Source: Zygaena filipendulae
Lineage: Eukaryota; Arthropoda; Insecta; Lepidoptera; Zygaenidae
Direction: 5' to 3'
Assembly: GCA_907165275.2 (NCBI GenBank)
Contig: OU015655.1
Span: forward strand, 6,708,501 to 6,772,500
Length of the DNA stretch: 64,000 nucleotides
The notes beneath the pieces were generated by a model. That model was not told where the DNA came from. It ran no database searches and saw nothing but the letters and a program-made list of their open reading frames with translations. Shown in pieces: positions 54,654 to 64,000 of the stretch. Made by a program: the position numbers and the translations under genes. Numbering within the stretch: position 1 is the first letter of the stretch; every line of letters begins with the position of its first letter.

Positions 54654-57600
54654 CTGTAAGAATAAGGATAATTTTATTATTTTCTGTTGTGAATAATCAC
54701 ATTCTTAGCAAGCGTTGGTCTGTTGTGCATATTTGTGTAGAGTTCTTATTTGTAATTTTTTGAGAACACTTTCATAATATAACGGGATCAGGGGCGGAAA
54801 AAGAAAAGAAAAGAAAGAAAGACTTACATAATATCTCCTTCTTGTAAGTTCAAATCGCAGCTCGGGTTTATTATAACGTAGGACAAGCTATTGCGTTTTT
54901 CGCTGACGTCATCATAATCTACTCCAGTTAAATTTAAAGATTCCATTCTTGATCGAACGAGATTTGCGATCTCTGCTCTTTCGATTTGCTGAGCGTGGTT
55001 ATCTCTAGCTTCGTCTGCTAAACTGGTAGAATACTGTGAATATAAGCAAGTTAAGAGGAAATTAATAGTAAAGCAAGATATTAGCAATTTACTCGTTTTA
55101 TTAACAGTGCTTCTTCTATTAACTCCTTTATTTGATGTGGTCATCGATAACACAGAACCAGTGAATGTTGAAATTAAATATTTAATTTTAGTGTTAATTT
55201 AATTTTAATCTCTTACTTAGGTACCTATTCAAAGATTTTGAGTTAGGTACTGTAAAAACTACAGAACCAGTATTATTGATGACCTGTAAACGATTTGTTT
55301 ACGACCCATGCACGACCAGTATATAAAAGAGATGATGTCATCTTTAAATTATGACATTTAATTTTAAGAATTCAACACGTCTATATGTTCTATTTCTAAT
55401 AAAAACTACGGGATATTTAATGGAAGAACGTCACGTGGTTATGTACAAGCTATGTGGTTTTCTAATGAACTGAACATTTCTAAACTAGTTTGCTTACTCA
55501 CTTGACTGACCACAAGGTGATTGACGCATTATAGTAAGGGTTGGGTTCATAAGAAATAAGGATAAGGTTTGATTGTAAAACGACAAAGTGATACAATTGA
55601 CCAGATAAAAAAACGACAAGGTGGATCAATTGTACATATATTATGTAATAGCATACTGGGGAACTATATCATTCGCCATAATAAACGCATTTAAAGAGTT
55701 TAATATAGAGTCAATAATCGATGAACAGTGAAGTATTTATTTTTATTTATTTTGACTATTATAAGGAGAATTTTAAAAAAGGGCCCGGGGGGCTAACATG
55801 CGCAACACGATAAAATTATATCGAGTCATTTTATCGTTTCTTGTCGACAAAACCATACAATATGTCGACGAGAATCGATAAAATGGCTTGATAAAATTTT
55901 ATCGTGTTGCGCATCCTAGCTCCACTGGTCGTTTATTATGTTATTCGTGCCGCATTTACAGTGCTTTTGATGTATTTTGTATTTCCTTAAAATCTTGTCA
56001 ATCTGCACGTTGTTGTTTTACAATTAAGATAGAACCCAAACCGTGCTGTGCAACTAATTGTTGTGATAGTATTCCCAATAGGTGTCAGCTGATTTTTGCA
56101 ACCAATGATTTGATTTGTTGTGTAGCATTTAAAAATGTACGCCGTCATTTGTAGTACAGAATTGTGACAGTATCTATTATTTATAAGGAGACGTTACTCA
56201 TTGCTACAATTAAAAATTTGATATTTAAATGTGCTGTGGCAGAGGCCTTAGATAAAATCCGCGCGTTTCGTTTTCCGATCACGCTTACGTTTATACGCCC
56301 ATAGTAGCAATCGCGCGTGAAATCAATGGTGAAATCTCTCAAATAAATGTCGTTTTACCTAATATATTTCGATCTTTCTGCCGGCGTTTACGCACGAAAA
56401 AGTGTTTCTGTCTAAGGGGGCTGGTTGGCTAAATAAACTGGCCATTAATATTGAATGCTCATGTGGATGAGGCCTGGGTCCACCCATAAAATCTTCTATT
56501 CAGATCTAAAAGACCGTTGGTATTGGTTCCAGCGAAAGGCTGGTTGATTGCCTTACCGCCGGCGTGCTCTCCCCGTAGCAGCCGCCCAGGCAGCTGGTGG
56601 CCTCCCTGCGCCCGCACGCCGGGAACCCTCCTCCGTCACCTTCATCCTGCTGCAACTGTCGTGTCACTATTTTTTGTCACCTCTGCCTACTATAGGTATC
56701 ATCAATACAGCGGTAACCAATAAAACATTACTTTAAATATTTTTTTTTACTACGTTTAGTCGTGATCTTATAAGTATTTAATTGTTATGTGTTATGAAAT
56801 ACTAGAGATATGATAATGAGAATTTAAACCATCTAGACATGCAAAAATGCTAGTTCTATTACATTAAGTACTACTTTTAGTTTGCTAATATTGCCACCAT
56901 ACTGCGTCGTAGTAGCGTTTATAATTTCAAATTATTTCGCATTATTGTGAATTTCACTGTACGTTTACGTCTCATGATACAGGAAAACGACGCATAGATA
57001 CAATGCTTTTTTTAAACCATTAATATTGCTTGACGTGTAACTGTGATCAGTCTCGCGCCGACATAGATAGGTACTTGTCTGATTTTATTTTTATTTGTTA
57101 ATTTTATGTTATTCGTTAATTAAATATTAAGCAACGATATACAGGGTGTCCCGTAAATCGACGTCAGGCCAGAACCGGGTGATGATAGTCTAAGTCATAA
57201 ACCTAATAGAAAAACGTAAAAAAATAATCTTTAAAAAAAATGATCATTCATATAAATTATAAAAATTTACCCCCTGCGACGGTTCTTTAACTGCTGTTGC
57301 AACAAACCTTAACTTTTTTCAATTTTATTCTTATTGTGTAATCCTGAATAGTATTTCTGAAAACTACTGCTTAAAATTTAAGTTTTTGCCAATGAAGTTT
57401 TCTAAATTATTGCTTTCGTCAGTTTTTAATGACTGTCCTTTTAATAAACGTAGCAAAGATTTTTATATTTTTCTGTTAACAGCTGTTATGACTTAGCCTA
57501 TCACCTGGTTCTGGCTTGACGTCGATTTACGGGACATCCTTATGTACGTCGCCGTTCCACTGCGATGCGAGTAGTATGATCCCCTAGCGTCACTATAACA

Positions 57601-60600
57601 ACACATGCATCACACTACACACATAACACAAAGGCGGGATTGCGATCATCGGGTAAGATTTGACGATGTTAGGATGTGCTTATAATTTGAATAATTTATG
57701 GCGATTGAATCGTTAATAGATACCAGCTAACCGGGGCATTCGCTATCCACAATTTTTGCGGTGTCCACGCAAAAGCAAAGAGTACGACTCGTTTCTCTTG
57801 CTATAGAAATTTAGAGTAATTGAGTTAATTAAAGCATGTGAGGATTTCGGATAAGACAAAAATCGTCGTGTCCCCTTCAAACACATAGATATAGAGCTAC
57901 TTCAGAACGAATTTACCATTAAACCAAACCGTAAAGTTTCAGGTCAGTTCAGTTTTCAAACCTTTACCAAGATCTTGAGAGTTTAATGTTTATCTTTAAA
58001 ATAATCAGTGTGATAAATAATTAAGTGCTCGAGGTAATATTTTTTTGTCGTGGATTTTGGCAAATTCGTTTCGAAACGGCGAGATCGACCTCCAGCCCCC
58101 TTAGCCGAGTTAACGATCTACCTATACGTAATCATTAACGCATAGAAAACTAAAGAACGAATCTTTATATATCACGTATGTTGGAATCGTCAGTTCAGTT
58201 AAAGTTTTGACCACGTGATACATATAACGTATCGTATAACGATTCGTTTCTTAGTTTTCTATGCGCCAACGATTATAGATTATCAACTTGACAAAGGAGG
58301 CTGGTCATATTTGAATCACTATTGGGTAGTCCCTAGGCATATATAGCATATATAACACTTTTTTCTAATTTAATAAAAATAATTTATTATTACTAAACTA
58401 TAGACATCTTTTGAAATATTGTTCTTCATGATAACTACATAAATTATTTGATATTTATATAAGTAATTATTATTTAAATTAATCAATTAGAACATCCCCG
58501 ATACAGTTTCCACAGAATCATTCGCAGAATATATAGATAACAATTTTAAATCTGAGTATTTATTCTATAAATTGTATCATCTGGTCACCAGTGTTAATAT
58601 CTGTTTGTACATATAAATGCATTACGGAAATACTGCTGGAGTCCTACCTCTATCTCTATAACAGTGTTATCATAATCTTACATCTGAATTTCGTTCATTA
58701 AAATTTCAACTTTAAAAAATGCACATAAAATTGAAATTATCTACAGTGGACGAAACTCAATGTAGTAAGAATGTTACCTAATAATAAGATGGCGGTAAAC
58801 CCTGAAAGGATTTGAACGCGGTTATGCAAACGTCTAGATCACTTAAAAAGTACCAACGATAACATTAAATTTTATATAACTATTTAAAATTTCCCAAAAT
58901 CTTAAGTTGTGATTGAAAGGGCACGATAAATAGGTAGAGATTCGAAAATCACGTGAGAAAATAAAACGCGCAATTAGCTAAATAGACACGCCACAAGTGT
59001 TAGGCTTGAGATGTAGGCACTGTGTGTCGACAAGAAAAAGTTAAAGTGAATTATGTATTGTCATCAGATAAAAAAATTGAGACCTGAAATACAGTCCACA
59101 ACTCCATAGCTTGTACAAATCCTAAACTTTTGCATACAAAAGTGACGCCTTTTTTAAATATGTGCATATGAACGGGACTACAAACTACATTACCAATTAC
59201 TTAATTACTTAAACAATAGCAATTAGCATACTTTTTAGTGAAGTTTTTTTTTTGTTCTTCTCTTTATTGTGAAGTTTTGCATTATATTTACTAATGTTGA
59301 GATGGTGTCAAGTGACAATAAATGTATAGTTTTATTTTGCCCGTTTAAAATGGCAGTTTAATGCACTCATAAAAAACGTCTTCCCGAAATTTTACTGACC
59401 AAAGCATCACCGTAATGCAACGAAATCTTTTAATTTTTTTATTACCATAAAACTAGATGATTGATTCGTTTCCCGTCAAGAACGAATATTGAGGTTCTGT
59501 AACTATAGATATCTACATATTAAAAATCCCGTTCGCATACAAAATTTTAAAAAAGGCAATAAGAACACTAATTGTCTAAAGAACACTAATTGTTAATTGT
59601 ATAACGGTTAGGTATAAAGAATCGTGAGGACTGTATTTGAGGAAGTTAGTTTTGAGAGCAGGATGTGCCGACTCACCGATGCACGCGATGGTCGCATTCT
59701 CGCGAGGCGGGACCAAAACCATTTTGATGGGTTCCGGTTCGTCATACTCACGTGGTGAGATGGGTCGGCTGTGGTTGTATCCTGGGTTCGATAAATCCCA
59801 ATAGGGATTTCATATGTGGTAGAACACAACTTTTGATACAGCCGCCCATATGTACGAATCCACATATCCTCTTTAGTGATTTTCATCTGATCAAAGCCCA
59901 ATATATTAATAACAACAATTTCACATTTCTATTAAAAAGTTGTCGCACACTTAAAATTGTAATCGCAGTGGTCATAAATTCAATATATTATTATACAATA
60001 ACAATCGTTAGTATTCGCTTGCATGTTGATAAGTATTTGAAATAATGATCGCATAGCTCGAATGTTTCAATAAATATTTACCGATGTCAAGAAGCCAGAT
60101 CCTGGGGCTTGATCTACGCCCAAAAGTAGTCGCACAAATGTGATAACATAATCTTTAACGAACGCTTGGTATAGAAGTGTATCTAGCATTGACGCCGAGA
60201 AAACCGAACCCGCAGCAAACGGCAGGCGGAACATGTATGATATGTGCGAACCACGCTCCTTCTCGCGCTGGAATATACAAATAATTTTTATCAGGGTACA
60301 TGCAGCACCTCGTTGTATAAACAATATACAACTCTTAACAAAATGATAATAGCCCCCTTAGCTGAGTTGATGAACTATGATCGTTAACGTATTTCTCGTG
60401 GTCACGAAAAATTTGACTTTTGATTGGACGATGACGTGACATGACGATATGTTCTTAAGTTTTCTATACCGTTAACGATCATAGATTGTCGACTCGGCTT
60501 TGGGGGCAGTTAGTTTCGTTAGTATACCTATAAGCGTCGTACCTTTTCCATTTTCGATAGATGAAGGGCATATTTATCATGTGCTCTGAATTGCATAAAC

Positions 60601-61909
60601 CTCATATTGGATGACTGCGATAGTTCTGTGATCGACTTTATGGAAGGGAAAAATCTGAAAAATAAACCAATAAGCAACTTTATTATACGAATTTAATAAC
60701 AATCAACGCTTTTTCACAAATAAATATCCATTTGATTAGTATAGAAGTAAATGTTCGCATTTGCAAAGAATGTTAATTAAATTCGCTAACACATTGAGAT
60801 AGACCCTACGTATTGAATTCGCCTTAAAATCACATAATAAATTAAATATTAAAGAAAATGTTAATCATAAATGGAACGTGTTTTACTTGAACATAGTTTG
60901 CACAGCGACAATCGTGTTACAGTCAGCGAGGCTGTCTTCTTCGGCAGAATTTGAAATTTCCTTGTTCACAACCACCACATTTTCAGCGAGCGTTATCCCA
61001 GCTCGCAACAGATCGTCTAAGCTGCAATATTATAAAGTTATTCTTCATCAATCCTCAACATTAAACGTATTTCTAATTGTTCCACTATGCTCCAGTCAGA
61101 TGATTCATCGATGCATTAATTTTCCACTATTATCTAGAGATGGATCGTTGTTTAAGTAGGTACACTAATACTACTCGGATGGATCGATATTTTAAAGGAA
61201 AAGATAATTTATATTATTTCATAAAGATCCGTTCTATAACAAATCTTACTTGCAAGAACACAATCGATACCGAACTGAACACTGAAAATACGAATACAGA
61301 GTAAGAGTTTGAATTAGGGAGGAGTAGTAGTAGAGTAATGGAAAAAGAGTTTATCCTCATCAACATAAGACGCATGTAATAGATGTCACTCAGTGGAGTG
61401 GAAACTAGATTGTGGAAATTGAAACTAAACGTAAAATTATTAAGAACAATATAGATCAAAGTGAATGAGTTGAAAATGATGCAACAGTAGCAGGTATAGC
61501 AGGTATCCGAATGGAGTATAGTGTAACAACCCGTATTTATTACTATGTAGGTACTCACCAATCAATAGAACCCTTCATCCAGTAAACTAATGGAAAATAT
61601 GATAATGCATCTAAGAAAGCAAAATCAGGTCTTTTCTCCAGCAAAAGGATAATAGGATTTAATGAAGTTTTTGATCTAAAATGGGCTCGTAATGGTATTA
61701 TGAAGTTGTAGATTCCGTTAGATCCGTAATCGGCGGCGAGAATTATCGTTTTGTTTTGCCATTGATATTCTTTGGCATTTCTATAGGCGCAGTGTTCACA
61801 GACTTGAGCCAGTTGTAAACAGCAGAGGGGTTTCTTTTCTTTTAACAGATAACATAAAGTCGGGCTCACTCCAATAAAAGGTGATACCGGTGGGAATCCC
61901 TTGACGATC
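54038..61909 (-). CDS. SLO2: SLO2 sodium-activated potassium channel (KCNT family), C-terminal half (partial)
   Basis: Eight minus-strand exons join in phase: 61909-61559, 61021-60887, 60654-60543, 60267-60082, 59886-59752 (or to 59677), 56649-56557, 55033-54828, 54653-54038, about 610 residues to the stop. SLO2/KCNT channels are large plasma-membrane K+ channels gated by voltage and intracellular Na+ through two RCK domains. Seen here is RCK2: [149 protein letters not shown], and [10 protein letters not shown]. Each aligns with the vertebrate Slack/Slick C-terminus. The transmembrane pore and RCK1 lie beyond the right edge. The tail is Ser-rich with a His/Gln run, typical of insect SLO2. Confidence 0.95.
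54828..55033 (-). CDS. SLO2: SLO2 exon, end of RCK2
   Basis: [76 protein letters not shown]...L..GDI is the conserved RCK2 end. Acceptor atattcacag, donor GATATTAT|GTAAGT. Confidence 0.95.
55798..55914. mobile_element. Hairpin MITE (117 bp)
   Basis: ATGCGCAACACGATAAAATT and its mirror AATTTTATCGTGTTGCGCAT enclose a second inverted pair (CATTTTATCG / CGATAAAATG; TGTCGACA / TGTCGACG). Nearly all of it is paired. In an SLO2 intron. Confidence 0.85.
56557..56649 (-). CDS. SLO2: SLO2 exon, GC-rich linker (31 codons)
   Basis: [20 protein letters not shown] then [11 protein letters not shown], phase 0 at both ends. Acceptor ttgcagcag, a NAGNAG tandem site so the first Gln may be optional; donor GCG|GTAAGG. 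Not recognised by homology, but its splice sites, phase and strong GC bias mark it as coding. It sits where KCNT proteins have a variable loop before the last RCK2 strand. Could be alternative. Confidence 0.7.
57142..57540. mobile_element. mariner/Tc1-type MITE with long TIRs (399 bp)
   Basis: CAGGGTGTCCCGTAAATCGA ... CGTCAGGCCAGAACC at the left; mirrored by TGGTTCTGGCTTGACG and TCGATTTACGGGACATCC. TIRs of about 55 bp, flanked by TA at 57,140-57,141 and 57,541-57,542. No transposase. Confidence 0.88.
58094..58304. mobile_element. MITE with AGCCCCCTTAGCCGAGTT ends, copy 1
   Basis: AGCCCCCTTAGCCGAGTTAA; the right end AACTTGACAAAGGAGGCTGG is its mirror, with subterminal GCATAGAAAACTAAAGAACG / CGTTTCTTAGTTTTCTATGC. 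Confidence 0.75.
59677..59886 (-). CDS. SLO2: SLO2 exon with two possible donors
   Basis: [52 protein letters not shown] donor follows at 59,751 (exon end 59,752, 45 codons) and a second, identical GTGAGT at 59,676 (exon end 59,677, 70 codons). Both leave phase 0. The longer form would add 25 residues starting [16 protein letters not shown]. Acceptor ttgatcag. Confidence 0.9.
60082..60267 (-). CDS. SLO2: SLO2 exon, RCK2 core
   Basis: [60 protein letters not shown] then TS. Very highly conserved in KCNT channels. Acceptor atattccag, donor TCG|GTAAAT. Confidence 0.97.
60351..60510. mobile_element. MITE with AGCCCCCTTAGC ends, copy 2
   Basis: AGCCCCCTTAGCTGAGTTGA and, mirrored, GTCGACTCGGCTTTGGGGGC; 160 bp, within the intron between two RCK2 exons. 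Confidence 0.75.
60543..60654 (-). CDS. SLO2: SLO2 exon
   Basis: [20 protein letters not shown] then [17 protein letters not shown]. Acceptor tttttcag, donor AAAAG|GTACGA. Confidence 0.97.
60887..61021 (-). CDS. SLO2: SLO2 exon
   Basis: [44 protein letters not shown]. Acceptor atattgcag, donor TTCAA|GTAAAA. Confidence 0.97.
61559..61909 (-). CDS. SLO2: SLO2 exon, start of RCK2 (first in window)
   Basis: [116 protein letters not shown]. It includes the Rossmann-like N-lobe of RCK2. Acceptor ttttttcag, donor GATTG|GTGAGT. Earlier exons lie right of the window. Confidence 0.97.
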
Positions 61910-64000
61910 CTGAAAAAATTAACTTTGTACCATTGGTGCTTTATTGGTATAACATTAATTTTGGATATTGTATATGATATTTGGTTCTTATTTCATAGGA
62001 GGCGTAAGCGAAGCTTTTTATTATTGTTTCTATGAACAGATACTATTAATTTCGATAAAATCGACATAGGTAATTTCGCCGTAGTCGATTCCATCTCCTA
62101 GAATTTAGCGCTTAATAACACGTAGGTACATTTCAATCGGTAAATCAAACACTAAACGACAAAGTCACGAAACTTTCCATGCTTGATAATGCTTCAAGAC
62201 ATGTGCAAAAAATAAATTTCGCAAATAAATGTGTTCCTATCTCCGTCCGTATACCTACATATATATCTAATTCGATAGTAGGTATGTATTTAAGGTGACA
62301 TTACATTTTTGTAGGTAAGTATGAACCCTCAGTTTATCACTCTACGAGACAGTTTATAAATTAATATCTATTAATAGGGTACTTGCATGAAATTTATTAT
62401 AATTAATTGTGCCAATAATAAATTGTGCCTTAGAAAAGCGTTATCGTGAAAGATTTACTAAAAAATTTCAATCGTTTTCAAAATATTCAAATTTAATTTT
62501 GTGAAACGGAACGTTGCAACGAAACACCAATCACAGCCAAGCTTGACACATGACGTCACTTTTATTTTTTTAAGGAAACATTTAACTCTTTCAGAGAAGG
62601 CAAAAGAAACATACAGTCAACGCATATTTTCCATTTTCTGAAGTTTTTTACTTTAAAATGCATCGGTAAGATGCATTTCGATTCTTCACTGGAACTTTTC
62701 GAAGTAACTCGACACAGTTCAACCTTAATTTCGCTTTTGGATATTGAAGTTATCTGTCTGTCAGTGTCACATGACCCTGTCAATACGACAGTAACTTTTC
62801 TATCACAGATTAAAATAAGGTGTAATTTTGAACTAGTGACGTAATTCCGCGTTTCGGCAGTAAGGTCTAAAGTAGGAACTTTGAAACGCTCTATTTAATT
62901 AATTTATGCATATATTTTTTCTTTTTCTTGCTTTGTTTAAGTAGGCCATATATCTTTAAAATAGACTGAAAAAAAATTCATGCAAGTACCCTATTTTCTA
63001 GAGTTAGTTTAAAGTTTAAACTTTGAACCGATGGCTCGAAAGATTTCGCGATTATGTACGAGTGGGTACGTGATATAGATAGATGTACCTATATGTAAAG
63101 AATCGAATCTAAAAGTGACATAAATAAAGAAATATGAATATCAAATTTCTTTGGAATACCGAATAACGATTATGAATGGATTTACAAAAAAATGTGAGTT
63201 CTATACCTATTCATAAATTGTGTAAATCGATTAGTGATTATTATTATTTATATTTTGATTGATTACTACAGTAATACCTAAACGACAAATATGTGTTAAG
63301 ACGTAAAAATCGTTTTGACAAAATTTGAGAGAAAATAATTATCTAATTGATAGGATAAAAGTGATTGAATGAATAAAGTGTTACAATAAATATCATGCAG
63401 GCTGTGATTTAAATAGAAACAGGTATTATATTTATTTGGAAACGTTGAAGAGATGTTCATTATTATTACGAATTATCTTTTGAAATTAGCATAATCAAGA
63501 TGAACACAATTTTAAACTTAATAAACCAGAAAATTAAATAAAATTATTATTAGATTATTGGTGGTAGGCACACTTATATCTGTAGTTTATGCAACTGTTG
63601 CATAGTGAGAGGTATTTAAAATACAAGAGTGAACTTGTTTAGGGGATTATCCGAGTGAAGCGAGGGCGGAGAAGGATGTTTTGATACCTAATTAAGTGCA
63701 GTTTCATACCTAATTAAGGCTCCAGCGGAAGATCAGCGTGGGGTGGTCCTTGTCACCACCCGACTTATGCTGAGCTGGGCGCCTGTTTGGCGCAACTCAA
63801 TTGTGTTTTAGTTTTAAGTGTTCGCATGTTTTGTGTGTTGTGCCAAATAAAGTTATTTTCAATTTCAATTCAATTTTCAGTTCCACACATAATCTTACAA
63901 TCTCGTTCTAGACTCACGACGTGAATCCTTCATTATGCGTGAAACCCTATGTCATATGTATTAGATACCACAAAAGTACCAACTATCTTATCTAATCATG
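61910..64000. other. SLO2 upstream intron, no exon found
   Basis: AT-rich, with the 623-bp MITE at 62,373-62,995. The last 400 bases (63,640-63,860) hold a moderately GC-richer patch (TGGGGTGGTCCTTGTCACCA) of repeat-like character. No frame resembles a KCNT pore or RCK1. Confidence 0.6.
62373..62995. mobile_element. AATAGGGTACTTGCATGAA MITE, second full copy
   Basis: Same TIRs and body as 27,931-28,574, in the same orientation, with a few short deletions. Confidence 0.88.

Larger units (their letters stand above)
56650..59676. other. SLO2 intron with repeats
   Basis: Contains the mariner-type MITE at 57,142-57,540, the CCCCCTTAGCCGAG element at 58,094-58,304 and AT-rich DNA. No additional exon recognised, though a variable SLO2 exon could be missed. 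Confidence 0.55.

Noticed and set aside
56517..56736. Plus-strand frames of 62-68 codons
   Set aside because: They are the reverse of the minus-strand SLO2 exon candidate at 56,557-56,649, which has proper splice sites and phase.
61214..61561. Minus-strand 115-codon frame downstream of the first SLO2 exon in the window
   Set aside because: Lies entirely in the intron between exons 61,909-61,559 and 61,021-60,887, is low complexity (Ser/Leu-rich) and would break the conserved RCK2 sequence.

Overview
This is a window of an insect nuclear genome, almost certainly a moth or butterfly (Lepidoptera). Genes are split into short exons by canonical GT-AG introns. The DNA is AT-rich and dense in small non-autonomous transposons. 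The repeats include Helitron-like elements that begin TCTATACTA and end in a CCGCG hairpin plus CTAG, SINE-like pieces, the 'ACCGGCCAAGTGCG' repeat, and frequent GTAGGTACCTAC strings. I see no bacterial genes, CRISPR array, rRNA or convincing tRNA gene.

Layout. (1) 450-13,790, minus strand: seven coding exons giving the first 305 residues of a TTC39-family tetratricopeptide-repeat protein; its 3' half lies beyond the left edge. (2) 15,271-16,530: a 5'-truncated RTE-like LINE with an open reverse-transcriptase frame and a 12-bp target-site duplication. (3) 16.6-29 kb: repeat-rich DNA holding one unidentified exon (24,333-24,482), a Tc1-like element nested in an older MITE, and a cluster of very short insertions flanked by direct repeats. 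(4) 29,260-42,334, plus strand: a complete 15-exon gene for a 679-residue ZAD / AT-hook / C2H2 zinc-finger protein. (5) 42.4-54 kb: no gene recognised, only repeats including a piggyBac-like element. (6) 54,038-61,909, minus strand: the 3' half of the sodium-activated potassium channel gene SLO2 (KCNT family), covering RCK2 and the C-terminal tail, with the pore region beyond the right edge. (7) 61.9-64 kb: intron or repeat sequence.

The three host genes are unrelated in function and sit in a repeat-laden neighbourhood; nothing suggests they act together. All exon joins given here were checked for reading phase by hand. The most unusual material is the set of tiny insertions between 22.1 and 29.1 kb. 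They resemble terminal inverted repeats of hAT-like transposons left behind between 5-8-bp target duplications. Two of them lie inside the unidentified exon and together add exactly 51 bases, so its frame is kept. Also notable is a 1.2-kb foldback element whose inverted arms are a 16-bp minisatellite, flanked by a perfect 8-bp target duplication.
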